Shown piece after piece: positions 26,840 to 34,430 of a DNA stretch of 64,000 nucleotides (position 1 is the first letter of the stretch; every line of letters begins with the position of its first letter). This DNA comes from Flavobacterium sp. HSC-61S13 (lineage in GTDB: Bacteria; Bacteroidota; Bacteroidia; Flavobacteriales; Flavobacteriaceae). The position numbers were made by a program, and so were the translations under genes. The stretch is taken from contig NZ_JALJZV010000015.1 of assembly GCF_024171535.1 (NCBI RefSeq), forward strand, positions 1-64,000, in the 5' to 3' direction. Below the pieces are notes generated by a model, which was given only the letters and a program-made list of their open reading frames with translations, searched no databases and was not told the DNA's origin.

Positions 26840-27566
26840 TGTCAATTATATATTGATGTATGGAATTCAAGCTTTCTAATAAAAAGTTTGAATGGGCAAA
26901 TATGGTGTTTTTTAGTCTTTTTGCCAAAAAAACTGCATCCCCTCCTGTTAAAATTATAGTTAAATCTTGAAAACGAGACTGATACGTTTCAATTAGTTGG
27001 TCGATTTCGCAGCTCAATCCGTTGATAACACCGGAGTGTATCGATTCTTGTGTCGAATTACCGATGATGTCTAGAGGTTCTTGTAGTTGTAATAGCGGGA
27101 GTTTGGCCGTATAATCGTGTAAGGATTTATAACGCAAACCAATTCCCGGTGAAATTGCGCCTCCCAGATAGTGATTGTGTTGTGAAATAAAATCATAGGT
27201 TACGCAAGTGCCGGCGTCGATTACTAAACGATTTTGCTGCGGATACATCAAAGTGGCGCCAGCGGCCAATACCATGCGGTCAATACCAAGTGTCGTTGGG
27301 GTGCTGTAGTCATTTTGAAACGGAAAAGGACTTTTATGGCTAATAATGATCAACTCGGAATGGGCTTGGAGCCAATTTAAAGTAGCTGGTTCCAATTTTC
27401 CAACAGAAGAAAGGATGATTTTGGGGGTGGGAGTGATTTTTTTTAAAATTTTTTTAAAATTTTCTAAAAAATTTTCATGCTCCAAAATGTGAATTTCTCC
27501 AATCCTATTGTTCTCAAATAAAGCGACTTTGGTTCTGGTGTTGCCGATATCAATGGTTAAAAGCAT
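26811..27566 (-). CDS. coaX: Type III pantothenate kinase
   Basis: Phosphorylates pantothenate in the first step of coenzyme A synthesis. CoaX belongs to the ASKHA fold; the phosphate loop DIGNTRTKVALF (residues 5-16), LGIDRMVLAAGA and the DAGTCVTYDFI block (about residues 117-127) are visible, as is GGAISPGIGLRYKSLH. The length of 251 is usual. It is the first gene of a minus-strand operon with an outer-membrane protein, lptC and a small membrane protein. A -7 box is present just upstream. Type III kinases resist feedback by CoA, which is family knowledge. Confidence 0.95.
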   Translation of the reverse strand: MLLTIDIGNTRTKVALFENNRIGEIHILEHENFLENFKKILKKITPTPKIILSSVGKLEPATLNWLQAHSELIIISHKSPFPFQNDYSTPTTLGIDRMVLAAGATLMYPQQNRLVIDAGTCVTYDFISQHNHYLGGAISPGIGLRYKSLHDYTAKLPLLQLQEPLDIIGNSTQESIHSGVINGLSCEIDQLIETYQSRFQDLTIILTGGDAVFLAKRLKNTIFAHSNFLLESLNSIHQYIIDNDKKNLSRP

Positions 27567-27586
27567 GGTAGAATAGTTGGTTCAAG

Positions 27587-27594
27587 CAAAGATA
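27587..27594 (-). promoter_or_regulatory. -7 box TATCTTTG for the coaX operon
   Basis: TATCTTTG on the minus strand, 20 bp before the coaX ATG. A TTG stands 16 bp upstream, shorter than the usual 19. Confidence 0.6.
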
Positions 27595-27619
27595 TGTAAT
27601 GATTTTTTTGCAAAAGGGT

Positions 27620-27649
27620 TTGTTTAAATAAAAAACTGTTCTATATTTG
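27620..27649 (+). promoter_or_regulatory. Complete promoter TTG-N19-TATATTTG for the tRNA-Phe pair
   Basis: TTG at 27620-27622, 19 bp spacer, TATATTTG at 27642-27649: an exact consensus match. Transcription should start about 40 nt before the first tRNA. Confidence 0.85.
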
Positions 27650-27678
27650 CAACCGCTTACAAGGACAGTATGTCGTTG

Positions 27679-27785
27679 AAATCAAAAGCCAAATGGTGCC
27701 TTAGCTCAGTTGGTAGAGCAATGGACTGAAAATCCATGTGTCCCTGGTTCGATTCCTGGAGGCACCACAAATTTGCTTTTGATTT
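27679..27785 (+). other. Inverted repeat bracketing the first tRNA-Phe
   Basis: The 16 nt before the tRNA (27679-27694, AAATCAAAAGCCAAAT) and the segment 3 nt after it (27771-27785, ATTTGCTTTTGATTT) are complementary with one bulged base. In the transcript they would close a stem of about 15 bp at the foot of the tRNA acceptor, like processing stems around rRNA. Confidence 0.75.
27695..27767 (+). tRNA. tRNA-Phe (GAA), copy 1
   Basis: A 73-nt cloverleaf: acceptor GGTGCCT/AGGCACC, D-arm GCTC-AGTTGGTA-GAGC, anticodon stem ATGGA/TCCAT with loop CTGAAAA (anticodon GAA), T-arm CCTGG-TTCGATT-CCTGG, discriminator A. The CCA end is not encoded. Identical to copy 2. Confidence 0.98.
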
Positions 27786-27793
27786 ACAAGCCG

Positions 27794-27813
27794 CTTAAAA
27801 GTTTACTTTTAAG
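27794..27813 (+). other. Small hairpin in the leader of tRNA-Phe copy 2
   Basis: CTTAAAAG, loop TTTA, CTTTTAAG. The last G is the first base of tRNA 2, so the hairpin competes with or sits directly against the acceptor stem. Confidence 0.55.
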
Positions 27814-27885
27814 GTGCCTTAGCTCAGTTGGTAGAGCAATGGACTGAAAATCCATGTGTCCCTGGTTCGATTCCTGGAGGCACCA
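27813..27885 (+). tRNA. tRNA-Phe (GAA), copy 2
   Basis: Same 73-nt sequence as copy 1, 45 bp downstream of it and probably on the same transcript, ended by the hairpin at 27888-27922. The CCA end is not encoded. Confidence 0.98.
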
Positions 27886-27887
27886 CA

Positions 27888-27922
27888 AAAAATCCCGATC
27901 TTAATTGATTGGGATTTTTTTT
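27888..27922 (+). terminator. Terminator after the tRNA-Phe pair
   Basis: AAAAATCCCGATC, loop TTAATT, GATTGGGATTTTTTTTT (one G-U pair), ending in a long T run. Confidence 0.88.
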
Positions 27923-28193
27923 TGACTTTTTTTTCGTAATTTAAAAAAGTAAAGGAGCAGGGCGCATCTAAAGGGTTTGATCGTGCTAGGTGTTTTTGAT
28001 TCTTGTTTTATCGCGGTAGCGTTGTAGGTTTTCAATTGAGTGTGTCAATGCAGCTTGAAGTGCCTTATTTGGGGCAGTTTTAAGCGTTTGTAGGGCATTT
28101 CTGGATTGTATGGTAAAGAGAATGTTTAGGTATAAAAAAAAACTGCCTAGGCAGTTTTTTTATTAATATTATTTGTGGTTAGCCGTTGAAAAA
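27923..28193. other. Rest of the 308-bp gap after the tRNAs
   Basis: About 210 bp without a recognisable gene or RNA, followed by a hairpin at 28134-28161. Base composition is a little richer in G+C than other gaps here, but I found no coding frame with a start. Confidence 0.5.
28134..28161. terminator. Terminator after the coiled-coil protein gene
   Basis: A run of A, AACTGCCTAGGCAGTT (a perfect palindrome), then a run of T. Confidence 0.85.
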
Positions 28194-28814
28194 TTAAATG
28201 GTTCTCATTTCTAATTCCATGCGTTCCACATCAAGTTTTAAGGTTTGAACTTTTGTTTTTAACTTCAATAGCTCTGCTTTTCCTTTGAGTTCTTTTAAAG
28301 GGGTTAAAGATCCTTTTCGAAGGTTTTTTTCAAATTTGTCGGTTTGCGTTCTCAGGCGGTCCTCTTGTTTGTAGAGTTTGCTTTTTGTTTTTTGGAGTTT
28401 ACGCGTTGATTTCGCTAACTTATCTTGTTTTTTAATTTCAAGTTTTTGCTCTTTTTCAAGTTTCTTTTGCGCTTTCTCAAGCGCTTTTTGATCCTTAATT
28501 GCTTGAAGTTCCTTTTGTTCTAAATCCTTAACAAGTTTTTCTTGATTCTTTTGTTCGGCGTTAAGTAGATCTTGTTGGTGTTTTAAGCGAATTTCTTCTT
28601 CTTTAGCTTGTAGTTTTTCGGTTTCATTACCAACGGTTTGTGTACTTTCTTTAACTTGCTCTAAAGCTGTATTTACTTCTGTTTTTTCCGTGGAGATTTC
28701 TTGTATTTTTTCAATCGCTTTGTTTTTTTCAGTTTCGATAGTAGAAACTTCTTGTGCAGACATCAATTGAGTTGAGGCAAATAGAATACCTACAAACCAT
28801 AGTGTTTTTTTCAT
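28194..28814 (-). CDS. Secreted coiled-coil protein
   Basis: A 206-residue protein with a cleavable signal (MKKTLWFVGILFASTQLMSAQ) followed by an almost unbroken charged helix from about residue 25 to the C-terminus. Lys, Glu and Gln make up most of it, with heptad-like spacing (LEKAQKKLEKEQKLEIKKQDKL). No catalytic motif is visible. It should be a periplasmic rod-like coiled coil. It lies between a tRNA transcript and rodA but has its own terminator and reads in the same direction as rodA, 65 bp downstream. A link to the cell wall is possible but not shown. Confidence 0.75.
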   Translation of the reverse strand: MKKTLWFVGILFASTQLMSAQEVSTIETEKNKAIEKIQEISTEKTEVNTALEQVKESTQTVGNETEKLQAKEEEIRLKHQQDLLNAEQKNQEKLVKDLEQKELQAIKDQKALEKAQKKLEKEQKLEIKKQDKLAKSTRKLQKTKSKLYKQEDRLRTQTDKFEKNLRKGSLTPLKELKGKAELLKLKTKVQTLKLDVERMELEMRTI

Positions 28815-28879
28815 TGTAAAAATTGAGTTAGATGTTTTTGTTTGTTGATTTTAATTGTAAGGCAAATTAGATGCCAATT

Positions 28880-30133
28880 TTACCATTCGTTTACTTTATT
28901 TGCATCTAGTTTGAGAAAAATAAATAACAATATAGTAAAGGCTAGCAAGCTGGATCCTCCATAAGAGAAAAAAGGTAAGGGTACACCGATTGTTGGAAAT
29001 AAACCTACGAGCATAGTTATGTTTAGTCCGAAATGAATAAATAGAAAACAGACGACGCAATAACCGTAGACTCGTGTAAATCGTGATTTTTGCTGTTCAC
29101 ACAGGTATATCAGCCGTAGAAATAAGCAAACAAATAAAATGACAATGACCGAGGCGCCAACAAATCCCCATTCCTCACCTACAGTGGTGAAAATATAATC
29201 GGTGTGTTGTTCAGGTACAAATCCTCCTTTGGTTTGAGTGCCTTCTAAGAATCCTTTTCCAAACCAACCTCCTGAACCAATGGCTATTTTTGATTGGTTT
29301 AAGTTATAGCCCTCTCGTTGAAGATTGACATCTTCGCCAATCAATACATTGATTCGATCCTTTTGGTGGGGCTCCAATACTTCGTCGTATACATAATCGA
29401 CAGAAAATACAAAAGTCATCATCACCACGGCCAAGCCGAGATATAAAAAGGGATTTCTGTTGATCTTTTTGTTAAAAATAAAGTGAATAATACTGACCAC
29501 TGCTATTAATCCGATAATAAAACCGGGCTTGATAACTAACGACATGACAAATAAAGCAATCACGATAAAACCCGTCCACAGATACCATGAGGGCAAGCCC
29601 TCCCGATACAACACAAATATTAGTGAGGCGAAAAGCATGGCGCTTCCCGTATCGTGCTGTAAAATTAATAGTGTCGGTATGCCGATGATGGCTAAGGCAA
29701 TCATTTGATCCTTAAAGGTACTTAAGCTGTCTTGAGAGTCGGCGATAAACTTAGCTAGTAGTAGTGCTGTAGTAGTTTTTACAAACTCAGAAGGTTGAAT
29801 TCCAAATCCACCAAATTGGTACCAGTTGGTTTGTCCTTTAACCGTTTTTCCAAAAACCATCAGTCCCAATATCGAGAGTATACCGATAATGTAGAAAATC
29901 ATCGGGTATTTTTCATAAAACTTTGCATCGATCGATACTACTAATATTATTAAGGGTATCGAAGCCATGATAAATAGTAGCTGGCGTCCGTAGATCTGAT
30001 TTAAGTCAAAAAATGAAGTGGCTTCATTGGGTAATGAGGCAGAATATATATTGAGCCAGCCAGCAAAAACGAGAGTAAAGTAGAGCAGGATTGATATCCA
30101 ATCAATGGTGCTTTTAACGCTTTGGTTTTTCAT
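28880..30133 (-). CDS. rodA: Rod-shape peptidoglycan polymerase RodA
   Basis: SEDS-family glycosyltransferase that polymerises lipid II during side-wall growth, working with PBP2. About ten transmembrane helices in 417 residues. SEDS signatures are GGFGIQPSEFVKTTTALLLAKFIADSQ, the AIGSGGWFGKGFLEGTQTKGGFVPEQHTDYIFTTVGEEWGF block (with the essential Asp in HTDYIF), and GVPLPFFSYGGSSLL near the C-terminus. It starts 1 bp after the mrdA stop, so the two partners are translationally adjacent. The last gene of the purH-mre cluster. Confidence 0.96.
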   Translation of the reverse strand: MKNQSVKSTIDWISILLYFTLVFAGWLNIYSASLPNEATSFFDLNQIYGRQLLFIMASIPLIILVVSIDAKFYEKYPMIFYIIGILSILGLMVFGKTVKGQTNWYQFGGFGIQPSEFVKTTTALLLAKFIADSQDSLSTFKDQMIALAIIGIPTLLILQHDTGSAMLFASLIFVLYREGLPSWYLWTGFIVIALFVMSLVIKPGFIIGLIAVVSIIHFIFNKKINRNPFLYLGLAVVMMTFVFSVDYVYDEVLEPHQKDRINVLIGEDVNLQREGYNLNQSKIAIGSGGWFGKGFLEGTQTKGGFVPEQHTDYIFTTVGEEWGFVGASVIVILFVCLFLRLIYLCEQQKSRFTRVYGYCVVCFLFIHFGLNITMLVGLFPTIGVPLPFFSYGGSSLLAFTILLFIFLKLDANKVNEW

Positions 30134-30134
30134 C

Positions 30135-32012
30135 CTATTGTGGTAATTTGGCTTGTTGTGGTAGTTTGGCTTGTTGTTGTAAGGTGATTACTTTGGCGTA
30201 TTCACTTTCTAAACTGCCCTCTAGCATTCTTTTCTCCAAGTCCGTTCTCGTTATTTCTTTGCGCAGGTATTTCTCTATCATCAAGCTGGTAATTGGGGCT
30301 GCCCATCGAGCTCCCCAAGCTCCGTTTTCGATAAATACGGCAATGGCTATTTTCGGATCGTCTTTAGGTGCAAAGGCGACAAATACAGAGTGGTCTGCTA
30401 ATTGTACTCTTTTTGTGCCTACTTTGATGAAATTTTCTACAGTTCCTGTCTTTCCGCAAACTTCAATTCCATCGAGTTGAACACTGCGTCCCGATCCAAA
30501 ATTATATACATCAAACAAACCATTAATAACAGGAGTGAAATATTGTGGGTCAATAGTAGTGATGTTTTTGGTGGTGAATTTCGGATCTATTTCGTGTTTC
30601 TCAATTTTTTTGATAATATGTGGTGTATAAAAATACCCTCTGTTAGCAATAGTGGCCATCATGTTGGCTAACTGCATCGGAGTCATAACGACCTCGCCTT
30701 GTCCAATGGCGTTGGAAATGGTAGTGGTGCTTCGCCAACCTCCATTGGGATACCAACGGTCATAATAGTTTGACGAGGGAATATGTCCTTTTCGTCCGTC
30801 TGGTAAATCATAGCCAAGAAACTCACCCAATCCAAAACTTTTTAGATGGCTGCTCCAAGCATCAATACCGTATCGCGGTTTGCTGTATTTTTCAATAATT
30901 CTTTTATATACGTTAGCGAAGTAGGTGTTGCAAGAACTGGCGATGGCTCTGTTTAACGAAATGCTTCCTGAATCGTGGCATTTCATAAAAGCACCTCTAC
31001 CATAAAAGAAACCGTGATTACAAACAAAAGCGGTTTGTTCATTAATCACTTCCTCTTGTAAACCAATTAATCCAGTTAATATCTTAAAAGTGGATCCCGG
31101 AGAATATTCACCAGACAATACGCGGTTAAATAAAGGTTTCGAAATCGAATCATTGAATAAGGCGGTATAGTTCTTAGATCGATCTCTACCAACGAGTAAG
31201 CTGGGATCATAACTAGGTGCGGTGACTAAAGCTAAGATTTCACCTGTTTTGGGTTCAATAGCAACAATACCTCCGCGCTTATTTTGCATCAGTAGTTCAC
31301 CGTATTCTTGTAAGTCGACATCTAGGGTTAGTGTGATGTCTTCTCCTTTAACGGCGATCGTATCGTAATGACCGTTTTTAAAAGAACCAATTTCCCTATT
31401 AAAACGATCTCTTTGAATATATTTCACTCCTTTTGTTCCTCTTAAAACAGTTTCGTACTCTTGTTCGACTCCCTGGATTCCGATTAAATCACCACTTCGA
31501 TAGTAGGAGCTTCCCTTGACGTTTTGTTCGTTGACTTGGCGGATATATCCAAAGATATTGGCTCCTGAATGTACTTGATAGTCACGTAGTGATCTTTTTT
31601 GGATATAGAAACCGTTGAAATGCCTGATCTTTTCTTGAAAAGCAGCATATTCAGCCTTGTTTAATTGAGGTAAAAATACAGAGGGTAGACGCGGACTGTA
31701 AACACGGGCCTTGTCTAGTTTTTTTATAAAGTCTTCCTTGGTTACGTCCAACATTTGGCAAAGCGCTATCGTATCGATTTCTTTAACCTCCTGAGGGATG
31801 ACCATAATGTCGTATGAGGGTTGATTGGCAATTAATAATTTGCCGTTTCGGTCATAAATATAACCGCGTTCTGGGTATTCATAAACAATTTTTAAAGCGT
31901 TGTTTTCAGACTTCTTAATATAGGAATCGTCAATTACTTGCAAATAAAGTAGTCTTACCAATATTGCGATAGCAACGGATACAATTAAAAAGGGTAAGAG
32001 GAATTTTCTCAT
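30135..32012 (-). CDS. mrdA: Penicillin-binding protein 2 (PBP2)
   Basis: Class B transpeptidase of the elongasome, cross-linking peptidoglycan made by RodA. One N-terminal membrane segment (about 4-24), a PBP dimer domain, and a transpeptidase domain with SxxK at Ser307-Lys310 (STFK), SxN at Ser360-Asn362 (SCN) and KTG at 521-523. The C-terminus ends in a duplicated AKLPQ (QQAKLPQQAKLPQ), encoded by a direct repeat. The 4-bp overlap with mreD and 1-bp gap to rodA show an operon. This is the target of mecillinam-type drugs in other bacteria. Confidence 0.96.
   Translation of the reverse strand: MRKFLLPFLIVSVAIAILVRLLYLQVIDDSYIKKSENNALKIVYEYPERGYIYDRNGKLLIANQPSYDIMVIPQEVKEIDTIALCQMLDVTKEDFIKKLDKARVYSPRLPSVFLPQLNKAEYAAFQEKIRHFNGFYIQKRSLRDYQVHSGANIFGYIRQVNEQNVKGSSYYRSGDLIGIQGVEQEYETVLRGTKGVKYIQRDRFNREIGSFKNGHYDTIAVKGEDITLTLDVDLQEYGELLMQNKRGGIVAIEPKTGEILALVTAPSYDPSLLVGRDRSKNYTALFNDSISKPLFNRVLSGEYSPGSTFKILTGLIGLQEEVINEQTAFVCNHGFFYGRGAFMKCHDSGSISLNRAIASSCNTYFANVYKRIIEKYSKPRYGIDAWSSHLKSFGLGEFLGYDLPDGRKGHIPSSNYYDRWYPNGGWRSTTTISNAIGQGEVVMTPMQLANMMATIANRGYFYTPHIIKKIEKHEIDPKFTTKNITTIDPQYFTPVINGLFDVYNFGSGRSVQLDGIEVCGKTGTVENFIKVGTKRVQLADHSVFVAFAPKDDPKIAIAVFIENGAWGARWAAPITSLMIEKYLRKEITRTDLEKRMLEGSLESEYAKVITLQQQAKLPQQAKLPQ
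30139..30178. repeat. Direct duplication at the 3' end of mrdA
   Basis: Two nearly identical 18-nt segments (TTGTGGTAATTTGGCTTG and TTGTGGTAGTTTGGCTTG) stand next to each other at about 30139-30174 and encode the repeated QAKLPQ tail of PBP2. It is in frame and adds six residues past the conserved domain. Confidence 0.8.
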
Positions 32013-32515
32013 TTTTTAGATGGTTTGATCAAGTAAATTATTAAGATGCATAGTATTAGGGTGAATAATGTTGTCAGTAAAGTTCGTAAAAGAATTTCCC
32101 AAATAAAATTAAATCTAAATATTTCTAGGCCAAATAAAATGGTATGATGGAGTAGTACTCCTATAAGTAAATAAGTAAAGAGCTCTTTAGAGATTTTGTC
32201 CGTTATTTTGATGGTGTGGTATTCGTAGCTGATACCGTATGAAAATTTAAGCAGGTCTTCTCTGTAATAGGCGAGTATAACGCAGGCTGCTGCATGAACA
32301 CCTCCAGAGTTTTCAAACATATCCAAACCTAAGCCTAAGATAAAACTACAGATGATTAAAAAAGCTTTATTTCCATTTATAGGGAAAAGCAGTATAAATA
32401 AGATATACGGGAACGGATTAATAAAATTAAAAAGCTCCATATTGTTAAACACCAAAATTTGAAGGGCGAACAACAGTATAAATCGAATGATATTTAATGT
32501 TACAGTGCTATTCAT
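32009..32515 (-). CDS. mreD: Rod-shape determining protein MreD
   Basis: Small integral membrane protein of the elongasome, 168 residues with five to six hydrophobic segments. MreD proteins are poorly conserved; the assignment rests on size, topology and position between mreC and mrdA, with FINPFPYILFILLFPINGNK and LGLGLDMFENSGGVHAAACV as recognisable family blocks. It overlaps mreC by 8 bp and mrdA by 4 bp. It probably couples MreC with the MreB filament and PBP2-RodA. Confidence 0.92.
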   Translation of the reverse strand: MNSTVTLNIIRFILLFALQILVFNNMELFNFINPFPYILFILLFPINGNKAFLIICSFILGLGLDMFENSGGVHAAACVILAYYREDLLKFSYGISYEYHTIKITDKISKELFTYLLIGVLLHHTILFGLEIFRFNFIWEILLRTLLTTLFTLILCILIIYLIKPSKK

Positions 32516-33338
32516 CTTTCGTTGCTTCTTCTAAATGGTTGATCTCTTCAATGTCGTTGTTTTTGATGATGTATACATAACCCAAATTGGTCATATCATT
32601 GAATAGACGCACGCTGATTGTATAGTAATTAGAGCTTTTGTCGACAAAAACTTTGTCTATCGCTCCAATTGGAATGTTTTCTGGGAATATAATCGACTTA
32701 CCTCCGGTTACTATGGTATCTCCTTTGTGTAGATCTGCCAAACGGGGGATGTCGATCAGTTGTACGTAGCCCGTATTTTTACCATCCCAGTTTAGAGTAC
32801 CAAAGTGATTAGATCCCTTTATTTTGGCGTTGATCTGTGACTTGACATTCAAGATACTTTGTACGGTAGAGTAATTGTTTGACGATACTTCTATGATTCC
32901 TAAAACACCTCTGCTGTTGATAACTCCCATGTCGGGGCGAATGCCGTTTTTTGCTCCCCCTTTTATCGTGAGGTAGTTTTCTTTTGATTTAAAAGAATTG
33001 CGAATCACCTTGCCGAGTATAACTTCAAACTCAACATTTTCTATAGGTTTACTCTCGTTGATTTCTAGTGAATCGCTTGGATTAATGGAGTTGTAAAGAA
33101 TTTTTTTAAGCGCTGCATTTTCAAATGCTAATTCGTCATTCTGCTGTTTGAGGCTAAAATAGATCTTGGTATTGTTGATCTTTTCATAGACATAACCGGT
33201 GAAGGCATTAGCAGAACCTAAAACGCGACTCCTGTGAAAGGAGTGCGTTTGAATAGTAAGTAGTAAAGAAGTTGCCAAAAGCAGCAAAAACAGTAACTTA
33301 GTACTGTTTTTTATAAAAAAATTTATTATTTGCTGCAT
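32508..33338 (-). CDS. mreC: Rod-shape determining protein MreC
   Basis: Bitopic periplasmic scaffold of the elongasome, which activates PBP2-RodA. A membrane segment (about 11-30) is followed by a coiled-coil (about 55-90) and a tandem beta-barrel domain with the motifs NYLTIKGGAKNGIRPDMGVINSRGVLGII and GDTIVTGGKSIIFPENIPIGAI, which are MreC signatures. The 276 residues fit. It lies 9 bp after mreB. The final residues (NHLEEATKDE) are acidic and probably flexible. Confidence 0.95.
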   Translation of the reverse strand: MQQIINFFIKNSTKLLFLLLLATSLLLTIQTHSFHRSRVLGSANAFTGYVYEKINNTKIYFSLKQQNDELAFENAALKKILYNSINPSDSLEINESKPIENVEFEVILGKVIRNSFKSKENYLTIKGGAKNGIRPDMGVINSRGVLGIIEVSSNNYSTVQSILNVKSQINAKIKGSNHFGTLNWDGKNTGYVQLIDIPRLADLHKGDTIVTGGKSIIFPENIPIGAIDKVFVDKSSNYYTISVRLFNDMTNLGYVYIIKNNDIEEINHLEEATKDE

Positions 33339-33347
33339 GTGTAAATA

Positions 33348-34376
33348 TTATTTGATAAGTATGCTTTTAAACTTATTGATGTTTTTTATTACTAGTCCAG
33401 TCCCTCTTACAACGGCTCTTAAAGGATCTTCAGCAATATAAACAGGTAGGTCGGTCTTTTGAGAAATACGCTTGTCCAGTCCTCTTAACATCGAACCTCC
33501 TCCTGCTAAGTAGATACCTGTGTTGTAAATATCTGCTGCTAATTCTGGAGGCGTCTGAGATAAGGTTTCCATAACAGCGTCTTCGATACGTTGGATTGAT
33601 TTGTCCAAAGCTTTGGCAATTTCACGATAGGAAACGGTAACCTGTTTTGGTTTTCCGGTTAATAAATCTCGACCTTGTACTAAAAGATCATCTGGTGGTG
33701 CTTCTAAATCTTCTGTTGCGGCACCAATTTGAATTTTTATTTTTTCGGCGGTACTTTCTCCAACAAATAAATTGTGTTGGGTACGCATATAATAAATAAT
33801 ATCATTGGTGAAAACATCACCGGCAATTTTTACAGATTTGTCGCAAACGATACCTCCAAGAGCTATTACTGCGATTTCAGTGGTACCTCCACCTATATCC
33901 ACAATCATATTTCCCTTTGGTTGCATGATATCTACACCAATACCTATAGCTGCTGACATGGGTTCATGGATTAGATATACCTCTTTTCCATTAACGCGCT
34001 CACAAGATTCTTTTACCGCTCTCATTTCTACTTCGGTAATTCCCGAAGGAATACAAACTACCATACGTAGAGCTGGAGTGAAAAGTTTTTTTCTCAGTGC
34101 AGGAATACTTTTAATGAACATACTGATCATTTTTTCCGAAGCGTCAAAATCAGCAATTACACCGTCTTTTAAAGGGCGGATTGTTTTTATGTTACCATGA
34201 GTTTTTCCCTGCATTAAACTAGCTTCTTTACCAACAGCAATAATTTTACCCGTTGTTCTATCGCGAGCTACGATAGAAGGATTATCAACAACAACTTTTC
34301 CGTCGTGGATAATCAGTGTGTTAGCAGTCCCAAGGTCAATAGCGATGTCCTCGGTCATGAAATCAAAAAATCCCAT
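33348..34376 (-). CDS. mreB: Cell-shape actin homologue MreB
   Basis: ATP-binding actin-like protein that forms membrane-bound filaments and guides side-wall growth. The first 20 residues contain IAIDLGTANTLI (phosphate 1), MIVDIGGGTTEIAVIALGG is phosphate 2, and YLAGGGSMLRGLDKRI is the adenosine motif; PLKDGVIADF is typical of MreB. The 342 residues are usual. It is the first shape gene after purH (54-bp gap, no terminator), so it may share the purH transcript or have its own promoter. The direction and order mreB-mreC-mreD-mrdA-rodA is the standard shape cluster. Confidence 0.97.
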   Translation of the reverse strand: MGFFDFMTEDIAIDLGTANTLIIHDGKVVVDNPSIVARDRTTGKIIAVGKEASLMQGKTHGNIKTIRPLKDGVIADFDASEKMISMFIKSIPALRKKLFTPALRMVVCIPSGITEVEMRAVKESCERVNGKEVYLIHEPMSAAIGIGVDIMQPKGNMIVDIGGGTTEIAVIALGGIVCDKSVKIAGDVFTNDIIYYMRTQHNLFVGESTAEKIKIQIGAATEDLEAPPDDLLVQGRDLLTGKPKQVTVSYREIAKALDKSIQRIEDAVMETLSQTPPELAADIYNTGIYLAGGGSMLRGLDKRISQKTDLPVYIAEDPLRAVVRGTGLVIKNINKFKSILIK

Positions 34377-34430
34377 ACAATTAAAAGGGTTTTATAGGTT
34401 ATAAAATTTTAGATTACAAAAATAATAAAA

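Noticed and set aside
27695..27885. Tandem identical tRNA-Phe as an assembly duplication
   Set aside because: The flanks and the spacer differ in sequence, and a consensus promoter and terminator fit one transcript with two genes.
33805..34200. Open frame of 131 codons on the strand opposite mreB
   Set aside because: mreB is intact with all actin motifs; this is a shadow frame.
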